Virus record (IMG/VR): IMGVR_UViG_3300020153_000001
Coordinates: 62,001-126,000 of that record
DNA from: a virus
Strand: one strand, 5' to 3'
DNA: 64,000 nucleotides
Below are positions 13,749-23,966 of this stretch, piece by piece. The position numbers were made by a program, and so were the translations under genes. The notes under the pieces are model-generated. The model saw nothing but the letters and a program-made list of their open reading frames with translations. It was not told where the DNA came from and ran no database searches. Position 1 is the first letter of the stretch, and each line of letters starts with the position of its first letter.

Positions 13749-15430
13749 AGGGATCTGGCTCTATCGAGGGCATTGACTACCGTCTCTAATATCTTGTTAT
13801 TATCAAACTGAGCCTCCGCGTACTCTCTAACAACGCTCCTGTCAAACTCCATCGCAGCACGCAAAGCGTCCACGTAGATTTTAAACTCAGGCAGGCTAGA
13901 TTTGGCTTGAGGAATTGCGGGCACAAAAATGCCGGTAACACCGTCTGTTATAAACGGAGCGCCTCTTGTAACCCCTACGATAGGACAGCCGGAAAGGAGG
14001 ATTTCCGCGGTAGCTATACCGCCAGACTCGTCTTGAGATAGATACGCGCATGCCCTAGACCTGGCAGCAACGTGAAATAGCTCTTCACGCTTATAGCTGC
14101 CATATCTAATGATGACACTTTTTGGAAATAGTTTAACTAATAGCTCAGTTAAACCTTCTGGTACGTAATTTTTGACATAAACAAGGAGGTCATACGTTGG
14201 ATCTTTAGGGCCATCTGGCCAAGGATCGACGGGGTACGGCCATAAAACTATTTCGGCGTTATTGAGCGGCCCCCTATTAGCGATTACAAGATTTTTATAC
14301 CACTCACTGTGGCAAAATATCATTCGACAGGTGGCGGCGTCTAATATGGAGGATTCTAGTTTGTCTATCCTAGGCCGACGTGAATTAATAAAGAAAACGT
14401 TAGGACCCACCACAAAAGGCCCAGTCTCATCTGCCCATCGGACGATCTTTTGCCTATCTCCTAGCCACCAAAACCAGGGCAATACTGCTTTGCTAATAGG
14501 CTGGTCTGTTATTTGCAACCAATCTAAACCCTTCTTTATTCTGTCTTTCAGTAGCTTTTGAAGGGCGAACATCCCTATACCGGGACCAGCGTTAAATGGA
14601 GACTTCAAGTTGCCTATCAGATTAACTCTTTTGCCTGTACCGGAAGTGTGAACCATCGGCGGCTTATCGCCGCTAGTATGCGGTGTCTGATGTTGTATGT
14701 CGGCTTTGACGTTGGGGGATGGGGGCTGGTTCAATAGCTGACCGCCTGGTAGTTCTATGGGAAACGTATTCCAAGGTCGACTCCATCGTATGTCTATTTT
14801 TTCGCATTTTTTAATCGTTCGTTGCCCTAATTTTACGTAGTCGCTCGCGCTCATGTGGTATGAATTCGTACCATCCCATCTATAAACAAGGTACGGCGGA
14901 TAGTACTTGCACGGGTCAACTTCTTTGAACTTGGCTGCTATCAGTCGACCACCAAACTCCTGATCTTCTCCGCTATTTAGATTCTTGTAGCCGCCTATTT
15001 TGTAGAAAGCATCTTTTCTAAACGCCCACGATGGATGATATACATTTTGTGATGGCATAGCCTTTAGCTTGTTATCTTTGAACGACAATACAAGACTAGG
15101 CCTGCAAAAATCGCCCTCCTTTAACGCCCTTGCGCAGGCAGAAAACCAGTGCGGCAGGTAAATATCATCGTCGTCGGCAACGAGGAATCCTTCTGCATCC
15201 GGGCTAGCCAGAGCAATACATGCGTTTCTTTTCTCGCCTAACGAGTTAAAGCGGCGAGGTATAGATATAATTCGCCATCCGTCACCCTCTTGATTACCAT
15301 ACTGGCCGGCGTCATCTAGTATAATTAGCTCTCTTAGCGCCTTTGGGTAATCTTGGTATAAAAAGCACTGGATGAGCTCGCCTAATAAATGGGGCCTATC
15401 ATATGTTACGCAGACGGCTGTCAGCTTCAT
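13745..15430 (-). CDS. Two-domain glycosyltransferase (GT2 plus GT-B-like)
   Basis: A 561-residue protein. The N-terminal domain (1-220) is GT2: AVCVTYDRPHLLGELIQCFL, then FLVADDDDIYLPHW with the DxD metal site, and FYKIGGYKNLNSGEDQEFGG. After a Pro/Ser linker, residues 270-561 look GT-B-like (ESGGIATAEILLSGCPIVGV, then GVTGIFV). Two sugar transfers by one polypeptide are likely. The ATG at 15430 lies 10 bases from a GGAG provided by a palindrome copy. Confidence 0.8.
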   Translation of the reverse strand: MKLTAVCVTYDRPHLLGELIQCFLYQDYPKALRELIILDDAGQYGNQEGDGWRIISIPRRFNSLGEKRNACIALASPDAEGFLVADDDDIYLPHWFSACARALKEGDFCRPSLVLSFKDNKLKAMPSQNVYHPSWAFRKDAFYKIGGYKNLNSGEDQEFGGRLIAAKFKEVDPCKYYPPYLVYRWDGTNSYHMSASDYVKLGQRTIKKCEKIDIRWSRPWNTFPIELPGGQLLNQPPSPNVKADIQHQTPHTSGDKPPMVHTSGTGKRVNLIGNLKSPFNAGPGIGMFALQKLLKDRIKKGLDWLQITDQPISKAVLPWFWWLGDRQKIVRWADETGPFVVGPNVFFINSRRPRIDKLESSILDAATCRMIFCHSEWYKNLVIANRGPLNNAEIVLWPYPVDPWPDGPKDPTYDLLVYVKNYVPEGLTELLVKLFPKSVIIRYGSYKREELFHVAARSRACAYLSQDESGGIATAEILLSGCPIVGVTRGAPFITDGVTGIFVPAIPQAKSSLPEFKIYVDALRAAMEFDRSVVREYAEAQFDNNKILETVVNALDRARSL

Positions 15431-17312
15431 GTGTTTTTGACTCCGGAGTCAAAAACCGATGGCTAACGAGGCAGTTCTTATTCACGAGCTGTTTTAATAC
15501 CCGCAGCCCGATACTTCTCCCCGTGTGTGGGTGAGCTGCCAGCTTAGTAATCTGGTCTTTATGTATTCTATAACGTACTAACACGTCAGGAATATTGTAT
15601 AATTTACGACCACTCATATAAGCACGAAGCCATAAGTCTAGGTCGATACAACAACTTAAACGCTCGTCATATCCCCCTAAACTGGTTATACTCTTCTTCC
15701 TGTACATTACGCCTGGGTTATTAATGAACCAAGGCCGGTTCCATAAAACGTATTTCGCTAGCTCATAATAAGAAGGTATGGGCGTACTAGCATGATTTGT
15801 TACGTGCAGTATTCTACCTGTGTCATCGTCGAATGCTTCTAGCTGGCATCCGCAAATATCAATATCTGGGTTCGACTTCATTGCGGACACCATCCTTGCC
15901 AGCCACGTTGGGTACGCAATATCGTCGCTATCAAAACAGGCTACGAGCTCGTGTTTCGCCTCTTTAAGCCCTACATTTCTAGCAGCGCTAGCCCCTCTGT
16001 GGTCGGGTAGTACTATTAGCCTTACCCTGCTATCGGACTTGGCTATATCGTGTAGCTTGTTCTTTGTTGATTCGTTTGACGACCCATCGTCAACCAATAT
16101 GAGCTCCCAACTGGGCCACGTCTGCGAAGATATTGACTGGTAGCATTCCTCTAGATATTTGGGTTTCGTGTTATACACAGGAACGACTATAGATACCGGC
16201 GTTTCGGTCGCAGTGAACGGCACATCTGGCGGCAAGGTGCCGTTGTAGACAGCTTGTAGATATTCGGCCCAGCGACGGCCGACTTCGTCCATATTATAGT
16301 TTGCCCTTATCACTTCTCTAGCGCGTAAGATATTTGCTTTATTGCTTTCGCTAGTAGCTTCTAGGATTGCAGTAGCTAGCGTCTTACCGTCGCGCGTCGG
16401 CCGAATGGTTACAGAAAATTTGCCATACTTAGACTCAAAATATGGTACGCCACCAACTGGCGTAGCAACTGTCGGTATTCCCGCAGCCCACGCTTCCAGC
16501 AACGCCAAGCTGCAGCCTTCGCAACGGCTTACAAGGACAAAGCAGTCAACGGCAGATAAAATGTCGCCGACTTGTGCGCATTTTTCTACAAAACGGGCAC
16601 GAGGGCATATAGAACGAATATAGTTAACCTCTTTTTCTTCCGCCGGCCCCACAAACACAGGGATGTATCTGTCACCTAGAACGTTGGCTGCGTTTGCGAC
16701 CACGTCGACTATCTTGCAACCGTCATCGACAACCCTACCAACGTAACCTATCACAACGTCATCATCCGACACCTTCCAACGATTTCTTATTTCTTGTCTA
16801 CCTAGGATGGTATTGCATCGATCCAGGTCAACGCCATTAATAATGACAGTTGTAGCTTCCGGCTTTGGTAAAATCGCAGATGCGGCTGGAGATACAGCCA
16901 CCCATCTATCCACAAGCGGCGCTACAGCAGCCGATAGTCTCCTTATATAATCGCTGCTGCTGTTCGAGACAAAAACGCTTATGCTGTTTTCACATTTATT
17001 AGGCGAAAAACAGCCTCTATACACCACGATCTTATTACTCGCGAAATTCCATATATCCGGCCTGTATAGTTGGACCGATCCCAAGAGAAGAGCTTCTTCG
17101 ACAACCAACGGATTATTAAGCGAACTAAGAAACGCAATGCCGAGATAATTAAACACCTTACTGTCCAACGACTTTGCCAGATTGACAGCGGATCTTGAGT
17201 TGCCGCCGAAAGACAAATGATTTACGACAATCCCAACAGGTATTCTATTGGGATATAGCTCAGACATTAGTCTGGTCCTAATTTCATGCGAAACCTTAAT
17301 GTCAGGAAACAT
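15399..17312 (-). CDS. Two-domain glycosyltransferase (GT4 plus GT2), copy 1
   Basis: A 637-residue protein. Residues 15-360 are GT4-type (VVNHLSFGGNSRSAVNLAKS, IINGVDLDRC, VIGYVGRV, EGCSLALLEAWAAGIPTVAT). Residues 375-620 are GT2 (VSIVVPVYNTKPKYLEECYQ, LVDDGSS, ACFDSDDIAYPTWL with the DxD). It is paralogous to the next gene. Its final codons contain a palindrome copy (FLTPESK) and overlap the next start by 32 bases. The start at 17312 overlaps the upstream gene by 11. Confidence 0.85.
   Translation of the reverse strand: MFPDIKVSHEIRTRLMSELYPNRIPVGIVVNHLSFGGNSRSAVNLAKSLDSKVFNYLGIAFLSSLNNPLVVEEALLLGSVQLYRPDIWNFASNKIVVYRGCFSPNKCENSISVFVSNSSSDYIRRLSAAVAPLVDRWVAVSPAASAILPKPEATTVIINGVDLDRCNTILGRQEIRNRWKVSDDDVVIGYVGRVVDDGCKIVDVVANAANVLGDRYIPVFVGPAEEKEVNYIRSICPRARFVEKCAQVGDILSAVDCFVLVSRCEGCSLALLEAWAAGIPTVATPVGGVPYFESKYGKFSVTIRPTRDGKTLATAILEATSESNKANILRAREVIRANYNMDEVGRRWAEYLQAVYNGTLPPDVPFTATETPVSIVVPVYNTKPKYLEECYQSISSQTWPSWELILVDDGSSNESTKNKLHDIAKSDSRVRLIVLPDHRGASAARNVGLKEAKHELVACFDSDDIAYPTWLARMVSAMKSNPDIDICGCQLEAFDDDTGRILHVTNHASTPIPSYYELAKYVLWNRPWFINNPGVMYRKKSITSLGGYDERLSCCIDLDLWLRAYMSGRKLYNIPDVLVRYRIHKDQITKLAAHPHTGRSIGLRVLKQLVNKNCLVSHRFLTPESKTHEADSRLRNI
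15435..15454. repeat. 20-bp palindrome, copy 9
   Basis: Inside the 3-prime end of the upstream glycosyltransferase. Its GGAG lies 10 bases before the ATG at 15430. Confidence 0.95.
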
Positions 17313-19125
17313 TTGCTAAGCTCTTGAGACACGACGAAAATTCTCTTTTCAGGATAGCAGATCGATAGGCCATGTCTGGACTGGCTGTAAGCTGTTCTTT
17401 ACCATGTTTTCGGTAGTTAACTAATATGTCTGGTATGTTGGTTATTTTCAGTCCTGCCTTAAACGCACGTAACCACAGATCTAAATCCTCGCAATATAGC
17501 GAGTTTTCGTTGTAACCCCCGATTTTCACTATTTTACTTCTTCTAAATATAACGCCAGGATTGTTGATGAGCCACAACCCTCCCGTATCTGCACGTGGCT
17601 TTATGCATTCATACGTAATTGCTTCTGGATGCTGCGTCGTATAGATTGTCTTACCGGTGGTGTCGTCAAATAAGCGTAACTGACACCCGCATATGTCAAT
17701 ATCGGGATTTGCCTTCATTGCAGCAACCATTCTTGCCAACCACTTTTGATCGGCAACATCGTCGCTATCCATGTTAGCCACAAGATCGTACTTCGCTACA
17801 TTAATTGCAACGTTACGGGCAGTAGCAACACCGCAGCGCACTGGAAGTCGCACGAGTCTTACTCTAGAGTCCTTGGCAATTTCTTGCAGCTTTTCCGTAG
17901 TGCACGTCTGAGTAGACCCGTCATCTACGATCACAAGTTCCCAGTGTTTCCATGTCTGAGCCTTTATAGAATCCCAATATTCCTGCAAATATTCAGGTTT
18001 TGTGTTGTAAACTGGAGTCATTATGGAAACGTAAGTCTCTGACGGCGTAAATGGCTTATCGGCAGGAGCTTCGCCAGTATGAATAGCGCATAAATATTCT
18101 GTCCATCTACGTCCAAACTCGTGGATATTGTAGTTTGCCAGTATAATATCTTTTGCCCGTCTTCGGCTTTCTTTATCTACCATCACCTTCAATACTGCAC
18201 GGGCAAGCTCGTCTGCAGAGCACGCGGAAACGTCGACTGTAGGGCTGCCATATTTGGCCCTGCAATAGGATACGACACCCACATCCGACGAAACCGTTGG
18301 TACGCCAGCCGCCCAGGCCTCCATAATAGCTAGACCGCACCCTTCTGATAGGCTTGGAAGTACGAAGCAATCCATCGCAGCAAGCGCATCACCCACATGA
18401 ATCGATGACGACACTATCTTGCTGGAAGGACAAACGGCATATATCTTTTCGACTGTCAACTTGTTATAAATTTCGCCTACAAAGACAGGCACAAAACGCT
18501 TACCAAGCATCCGCGCAACTTCTGCTAAGAGTTCTGGCTTTTTGCTCCTGTCGTTTGCTATCCTGCCTAAGTAGCCTAATACGATCTGGTCTTCGCTTAC
18601 TTTCCAGCGTCGTCTAATTTCGTCGCGTCCAATTATAGGCAAGCATCTGTTTATATCGACACCATTTAGGATTATCGTTACTGCACTATGGTTTGGCAAA
18701 GCGCTTGCCGCCGCAGGCGATACGGCAGCCCAATATTTAACATATGGAATCAACGCATTGTGGCATGGTATTCCGGCGCCATGACCGACATATAAGACGT
18801 TACCGTCGTTATATAACAGAGGTAGCAGAGGAACTAACGGGCTACAATTTGCCACTATAGTGATTATGTTTTTGTAGCTTGACCATCGTGTAACGTCGCC
18901 ATAGTTCACAAGTTTTGTAAATCGTTGTACTTCATCAACTAGCTCGATACAATGTCCGTCGTAGTAACCTAGCGCTACGCCAAGAAAATCTATCTTATTC
19001 CGATCTACGGATTTAAGTAGATCGGCTATCCACCTTTCGTAGCCGCCCATAAACATCGCGTAGGCGCTAATTCCAACAACAGCTTTTCCTTTGTCGATTT
19101 GTACTTGGCTATGCGCTGCATTCAT
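17302..19125 (-). CDS. Two-domain glycosyltransferase (GT4 plus GT2), copy 2
   Basis: A 607-residue protein with the same domain order as copy 1: GT4 signatures (IILNGVDINRC, IVLGYLGRIAND, EGCGLAIMEAWAAGVPTVSS) then GT2 signatures (VSIMTPVYNTKPEYLQEYWD, IVDDGSTQ, ANMDSDDVADQKWL). Copies 1 and 2 come from a tandem duplication. It probably assembles an oligosaccharide on a virion or host-surface acceptor. It overlaps the upstream gene by 17 bases. Confidence 0.85.
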   Translation of the reverse strand: MNAAHSQVQIDKGKAVVGISAYAMFMGGYERWIADLLKSVDRNKIDFLGVALGYYDGHCIELVDEVQRFTKLVNYGDVTRWSSYKNIITIVANCSPLVPLLPLLYNDGNVLYVGHGAGIPCHNALIPYVKYWAAVSPAAASALPNHSAVTIILNGVDINRCLPIIGRDEIRRRWKVSEDQIVLGYLGRIANDRSKKPELLAEVARMLGKRFVPVFVGEIYNKLTVEKIYAVCPSSKIVSSSIHVGDALAAMDCFVLPSLSEGCGLAIMEAWAAGVPTVSSDVGVVSYCRAKYGSPTVDVSACSADELARAVLKVMVDKESRRRAKDIILANYNIHEFGRRWTEYLCAIHTGEAPADKPFTPSETYVSIMTPVYNTKPEYLQEYWDSIKAQTWKHWELVIVDDGSTQTCTTEKLQEIAKDSRVRLVRLPVRCGVATARNVAINVAKYDLVANMDSDDVADQKWLARMVAAMKANPDIDICGCQLRLFDDTTGKTIYTTQHPEAITYECIKPRADTGGLWLINNPGVIFRRSKIVKIGGYNENSLYCEDLDLWLRAFKAGLKITNIPDILVNYRKHGKEQLTASPDMAYRSAILKREFSSCLKSLANVS

Positions 19126-20503
19126 CGCACGCTCTAAACTCGCTTATTAGGTCGGCGCTGTCTAATATTATGTCATAGCTTTCGCTTAACATAACCACTC
19201 CACACACTGGCTCATTTCTTGCGACGACTCTGACAATTTTACCGTCATAACAAGGTAGTGTGTCTTGTATATCGGCAACAAACACTTTGCTTAGCGTATT
19301 ACAGTCAACTATAACCCAATGTCTTCCATCTGAGCATTCTGGCGATAGAGCAACTAAGCAATCTTCTGGCGCATAAATAGTCCCTCGTTGGTAGCAGTCA
19401 TCGACAGCCCAATCGACGATGGCCCCTTCTGATAACGCCCCCTGCAAGGCTTTCATATAAGATGGGCGGGCGATGTATGCATATACCCGATATATAGACC
19501 TTGCCCTGACCACACCTAATATGCCGGTAGCTTGCGGCGGGGATGCGTGCTCGCACCCGAGTACGATACACTCCCAATCTTTCGGCACGCTTGCTAAGAA
19601 TTCAGATACTTGTTCTGTGAAATTATCCGCAATATAGGCACAGTCCTCCATGATAAGTACCGAGTCGACGCCGCTAGAAAAACCGTCATGCAGCGCTTGT
19701 AGGTGTGTCATTTGGCGGCCGAGGAGCCTATTATTTAGACTTACTCGGCGTATAGCCTTGGATCTGTCTGCGTCCGTTAATTTATAAACAGTTGGGATGA
19801 CAAACGGCCATCTAGACCCGTGTAGCGAGTCTATTAGCTTCGAGGCCAGGTTTGGACGATAGTCATTCTCAATTACATATGCACAACCGACAAACTTTTT
19901 AAGTTCTTCTTCCGAAAGCTTGCAGCCCCATTTACAAATCGGACAGTGTTCTGTGGCCATTGCTATCTTATTCTGCCACGCTCTCGGGTCTCGACTTAAT
20001 CGGCAACCACATATTTTGCATATCTTTTTGTCGTGGTCGTAATTAGAACAGGCTTGGCATATCTGTAGGATTTTATTTATCTCTTTGGCAGATCTAGTAG
20101 GTCTACCACTTGCTAGCCACCGTGTAAGCGCCTTTGAATATCTTACAGCGCGATTAATGATATTTGGCGTTTTCGAGCCTTGAACTTCTGTCGTGCCCTT
20201 TTTACATTGTGGTCTTCGAGATAATATAGTGATAGCTTCTTTGTTATTAACACTTCCTTTTAAAGCAACGTAGTCTCCGCATATCTTGCACGTCCAGTGT
20301 CGATTTCCGTCAGCTCTATAACTTTCTATCCATACGTGTCCGCCGACATTTAAAATCTCACTCTGCCAACCGCACGGCGGTAGCTTATCGAAGTCCGGCA
20401 ATATTACAGAACCATCGGAGTTCCTAGCCAACCTAACAATCGCGCCGCAACGGCTGCATTCAAGTAGAGTTTCTGTGATTTTGTTAAATGTGCAGGCCGA
20501 CAT
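19109..20503 (-). CDS. GT25-like glycosyltransferase with zinc fingers and a DC-repeat tail
   Basis: A 464-residue protein. The N-terminal half has several CxxC pairs (CSRCGA, CKICGDY, CQACSNYD, CKICGC, CPICKWGC). Residues 220-390 resemble GT25 enzymes (SVLIMEDCAYIADNFTEQVS, CIVLGCEHA). The last 75 residues (WVIVDCNTLSKVF, IVRVVARNEPVCGVVM, ACDEC) are one unit of the DC-repeat that fills the neighbouring 673-residue protein. The shared unit suggests docking to, or origin from, that protein. The DxD-type site reads MEDC, so activity is not assured. Confidence 0.65.
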   Translation of the reverse strand: MSACTFNKITETLLECSRCGAIVRLARNSDGSVILPDFDKLPPCGWQSEILNVGGHVWIESYRADGNRHWTCKICGDYVALKGSVNNKEAITILSRRPQCKKGTTEVQGSKTPNIINRAVRYSKALTRWLASGRPTRSAKEINKILQICQACSNYDHDKKICKICGCRLSRDPRAWQNKIAMATEHCPICKWGCKLSEEELKKFVGCAYVIENDYRPNLASKLIDSLHGSRWPFVIPTVYKLTDADRSKAIRRVSLNNRLLGRQMTHLQALHDGFSSGVDSVLIMEDCAYIADNFTEQVSEFLASVPKDWECIVLGCEHASPPQATGILGVVRARSIYRVYAYIARPSYMKALQGALSEGAIVDWAVDDCYQRGTIYAPEDCLVALSPECSDGRHWVIVDCNTLSKVFVADIQDTLPCYDGKIVRVVARNEPVCGVVMLSESYDIILDSADLISEFRACDECSA

Positions 20504-20510
20504 GACTCTA

Positions 20511-22532
20511 CTACTCCGGACAGCTAGACAATTCTGACAGGACTTCGACTGTAGGACGAACAGCGGTTACATATTCCAAGGCTGTCCCGTATTGTACAAC
20601 GCCGTCTGCAATTCGCTTTATGGTATAAACCCGGTCTAGCGGCAATACACCGCCGTAATATTCGCTATCGCGGCTATCGCACAATTGCAGCCTTGTGTAT
20701 ATCTCAAAGTCGTAGCCACTACCCAACTCCGGACTATTATTAGAACTAGACTCCGAACTGCTTTCATTACTTGACCCTGAAGAATCGATTGGGCTGGTCT
20801 GGGCGGGCAGAATCGGCTGGACTATGCGAGGGTCCTGTTGGCCTAAGAGCAATACGGCTTGGGCATTGGTAGCAGGGCAGTTAGATCCAATATAGATTGC
20901 CGGCCAAATTCGGTATCCTTCTGGCGTGGTTCTCCAGTCAACAGCAATGTAGGGGTCTTCATAATCGGTCCATACTCCTTCATACCAACCTTCTGCGTAA
21001 GCGACAGTCCCCGGGTCGTCGCAGAGATGAAAGATGGTGTAGGTCGTGCCCCCCGAACTGCTTTCGCTACTGGACTCGGAACTGGATTCACTACTAGACT
21101 CGCTACTGCTTTCGCTGCTGGATTCGGAGCTGGATTCGCTACTGGACTCGGAACTGCTTTCGCCGCATGGTAATACTAGTACGTCGTCCATTTGGGAAGA
21201 ACTGCACAAGCAACCCTCCTTAAAGTAGAGCTCGATTACGCTAAACTTTATGCAATTGCCATCGATAGTTGGTGGGCTTGCAAGGGCATAAGCCGTGGTT
21301 GTTATTCCATTACAACCACACAACGACTCTAGGCATTCTTCGCAAGATGAAAACGGCCCGGTTACATCTTCTGGAACAATAGACTCCGTCGGAGCGTTTT
21401 GGGTTACATAGCCACACGAGTAAATCCTACCATTAACCATTACTCGTACTATAAGTCCTTGCAGAAACGGCAGTACGTCTTGATACCCCTCCAGCTTTAT
21501 AAGCTTGTTAGGATCATTACAATCTTCTATAACCCAAGTACAACGTAAGCAGTCGGTACTAACAACCTCGATAGTGAGAGTGTTAATGCCGACATATTTT
21601 TCGCCAGAGTAACCCTTTGTGACAGTGCCGCAGATGAGAATATAGTCGCCTTCCTTTATCCTAATTACGACATTTCCTTCATACCGCCCGAGCTCGGTAT
21701 GTAAAGATGGGAATAGTAGCTTTCTACTAGGATCATTACAATCCTCTACTATATAGGTACATTCATCGCAATCATTTATGGTCTCCACGGTTAGCGTTTC
21801 GCTGGTATTAGTCTCTGTATATAGGCCCCTTTCCACTTTGCCGCACATAACAAAATTGGATCCTTCCAGGACGCGTACAAACTGACCTTCATAAGTGTCA
21901 AGACCAGGATATTCCGATAGATGGACTTTCCTGTTCTCGTCGGCACAGTCTTTTACATACCATTTCGGAATACACTCCTCGCAGTCTTTGTAAGGTCCAA
22001 CAATCCGACGACCGCGCCGCTCTTCGCCGTCCTCGCTATAAACAACCTTACCACACGCAACGACTTCATCGTTTTCGTCTAGTACTGCAACAATCAGGTC
22101 CACGTATCGCGATAATTCATAGTTTAATGCTGGAAAACGCAATATCGACTGCGTATTGCAGTCTTCTATACCATACTCGCACACGGAACACGTATCGAGA
22201 GGCTCGATTGTAGGTATATCGCTATGTTCTTCTTCTGTATAATGCCCAAACTCAATCGTACCGCATACAACAACATGATCAACGTCAGTGACACGGACGA
22301 GAGTGCCCCGGCCAAGCTCTGCTAGCGCGTCCTGGCGATGGACGACATAGACTCTTCTGTTACTGTCAAAACAGTCTACAACAACCCACACATCGGCGGC
22401 GCTAGAACTACTAGACGAACCTGAGCCGCCAGACGAACTAGATTCGCTAGATGAACTAGGCTCTTCACCGCTAATCGAACAAATATCGTCCGGCAACGGC
22501 TTAAACGCTAGTGTTGTATATCGCTTTGCCAT
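20511..22532 (-). CDS. Repeat-rich, serine-rich virion surface protein (probable)
   Basis: A 673-residue protein. After a Ser/Gly-rich linker (residues 25-45), five units of about 75 residues follow the pattern W-V-x-D-C, then V-R-V and C-G-x-V, ending C-x-x-C (VWVVVDCFDSNRRVYV, then CSVCEYGIEDC and similar). A second part has a long (SSES)n tract near residues 450-490, then domains separated by another Ser/Asn linker. Such architecture fits a fibre or adhesin at the particle surface. The Ser tracts are plausible O-glycosylation targets for the adjacent transferases. It ends 8 bases before the GT25-like gene. Confidence 0.65.
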   Translation of the reverse strand: MAKRYTTLAFKPLPDDICSISGEEPSSSSESSSSGGSGSSSSSSAADVWVVVDCFDSNRRVYVVHRQDALAELGRGTLVRVTDVDHVVVCGTIEFGHYTEEEHSDIPTIEPLDTCSVCEYGIEDCNTQSILRFPALNYELSRYVDLIVAVLDENDEVVACGKVVYSEDGEERRGRRIVGPYKDCEECIPKWYVKDCADENRKVHLSEYPGLDTYEGQFVRVLEGSNFVMCGKVERGLYTETNTSETLTVETINDCDECTYIVEDCNDPSRKLLFPSLHTELGRYEGNVVIRIKEGDYILICGTVTKGYSGEKYVGINTLTIEVVSTDCLRCTWVIEDCNDPNKLIKLEGYQDVLPFLQGLIVRVMVNGRIYSCGYVTQNAPTESIVPEDVTGPFSSCEECLESLCGCNGITTTAYALASPPTIDGNCIKFSVIELYFKEGCLCSSSQMDDVLVLPCGESSSESSSESSSESSSESSSESSSESSSESSSESSSGGTTYTIFHLCDDPGTVAYAEGWYEGVWTDYEDPYIAVDWRTTPEGYRIWPAIYIGSNCPATNAQAVLLLGQQDPRIVQPILPAQTSPIDSSGSSNESSSESSSNNSPELGSGYDFEIYTRLQLCDSRDSEYYGGVLPLDRVYTIKRIADGVVQYGTALEYVTAVRPTVEVLSELSSCPE

Positions 22533-22557
22533 ACTACTATCCTTTTTTAACTATTGA

Positions 22558-23946
22558 CTATTGCGCGTTCACTTGTAATAAAGGTTTCGTACCATCTTGA
22601 ACGTACTCGACGACGGAAATAAATTGCATGTCCGGCGCTACATTAGCAGGTAGTATAATCGCAGTAGCGCATCTATAGAAAAATCTAACCATTACTTCGG
22701 CTGGATTTATTGTGCTAAGGTCTTCATAGTATTCGGACAAAAGGTTGTATAACATAACATCCAACGTTCTCTCTCGCTCGCGTACTCGATCCCAAAACAG
22801 AGTCACATCGTTAGAGCTACCTTCTAATGGCCAGCTAATCTCATAGCCACGCGCAGTTTCGACTATTGTTGTTTGAACAGTGTTGTTTACGGCGTATATA
22901 GTGTTCGATGGTCCTGATACGATAATCGAATCCTTTTCTAGGTGCCGTTGCGACACATCTTCTAGCTCTCTAACAGATGCGTTTTCGGCTGTACGCTCCG
23001 CACTCACCAGTGTCAATATACCATCGGGATATATCGGTATCTTTGGAACATATGAAGGCACGACGCCGTCGTGAAAGTCTATAACATTGAAGCCTTCCAC
23101 GAGCGGCGTCCATTTTGTGAGCTTGTCGTTTTCTGAAACAGCAAGTTCAAACGATGACGATACAAAATATTCCATTTTATCTGTTTTAACAAGATTACCA
23201 CCTGTAACCGGGGTAATGTCCAAAACTATTTCCGATTCGGCAACAGAGATGGGGATCTCATAGTATAAAGCTGCTAAACCCCTAAGCCTCGCTGGCGTTA
23301 GTCCTTTGGCTAGCGCCTCCACCATCAGCAGCGTAAAGAGTAAACGATCGTAGTAGTCGTCGACGCATTTGTTGTTGACATCAATGAGGTATGTGAAGAA
23401 TCTATCTAGTAAGGATGAGTTCAGAAGCGTAGCATTCTTTAGCCACAAAACATAAAAGTACCGCTGCCCGCCGCCATAGTAACCATAAAAGGACGCTCGC
23501 GGATCGCTAAGAAAGTACAAGTAGTCGCCGTCTATATAGAACTCATCATCCCATGTAATAGTTGGATCGAACGGCTTATTTACAATAGCTTCTATGCTGA
23601 ATATATGCGACGGCAACGGTACCCGATACTGTCCACTTACAGCCTGAATATCGTCATCGCTGATAATTAATGGAATGTGCTTGTATTTAACGACCGGAGA
23701 GAATTTGTCGAGTATCGAGCTAAGATCGTAAGAGAAGTCGCTTATTATTAGCTCGTAAATCTTATAGTGCGACTTAAATACAGCATCTACCAAGGACTCA
23801 TGTCCTGGCATCGCGGCCGTGAAGCTGTCCCTTATAGCCAAAAAGCTGTCCAAAGGGATGGATACATCTATAGATGGTATATCAATCGGTCTGTATATAG
23901 CGCTTATCGACCTGGATGTAGCCGTACCATCTCGCCAGGTAATCAT
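22558..23946 (-). CDS. Tail/baseplate-associated protein, 462 aa
   Basis: Starts MITWRDGTATSRSISAIYRP at 23946, directly after a palindrome whose GGAG gives a 6-base spacing. The product is mixed alpha/beta, acidic, with no signal peptide. Its place between a baseplate J-like gene and a surface repeat protein suggests a tail or baseplate component. No family was recognised by sequence. Confidence 0.6.
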   Translation of the reverse strand: MITWRDGTATSRSISAIYRPIDIPSIDVSIPLDSFLAIRDSFTAAMPGHESLVDAVFKSHYKIYELIISDFSYDLSSILDKFSPVVKYKHIPLIISDDDIQAVSGQYRVPLPSHIFSIEAIVNKPFDPTITWDDEFYIDGDYLYFLSDPRASFYGYYGGGQRYFYVLWLKNATLLNSSLLDRFFTYLIDVNNKCVDDYYDRLLFTLLMVEALAKGLTPARLRGLAALYYEIPISVAESEIVLDITPVTGGNLVKTDKMEYFVSSSFELAVSENDKLTKWTPLVEGFNVIDFHDGVVPSYVPKIPIYPDGILTLVSAERTAENASVRELEDVSQRHLEKDSIIVSGPSNTIYAVNNTVQTTIVETARGYEISWPLEGSSNDVTLFWDRVRERERTLDVMLYNLLSEYYEDLSTINPAEVMVRFFYRCATAIILPANVAPDMQFISVVEYVQDGTKPLLQVNAQ

Positions 23947-23966
23947 TTTTGACTCCGGAGTCAAAA
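23947..23966. repeat. 20-bp palindrome, copy 10
   Basis: Fills exactly the 20-bp gap between the stop of the baseplate J-like gene and the next ATG. Confidence 0.95.

Noticed and set aside
21046-21173. Plus-strand frames opposite the (SSES)n tract
   Set aside because: They are antisense images of a serine repeat (SLLDSELDSLLDS and similar) with no ribosome site; the minus-strand gene is clearly the coding one.
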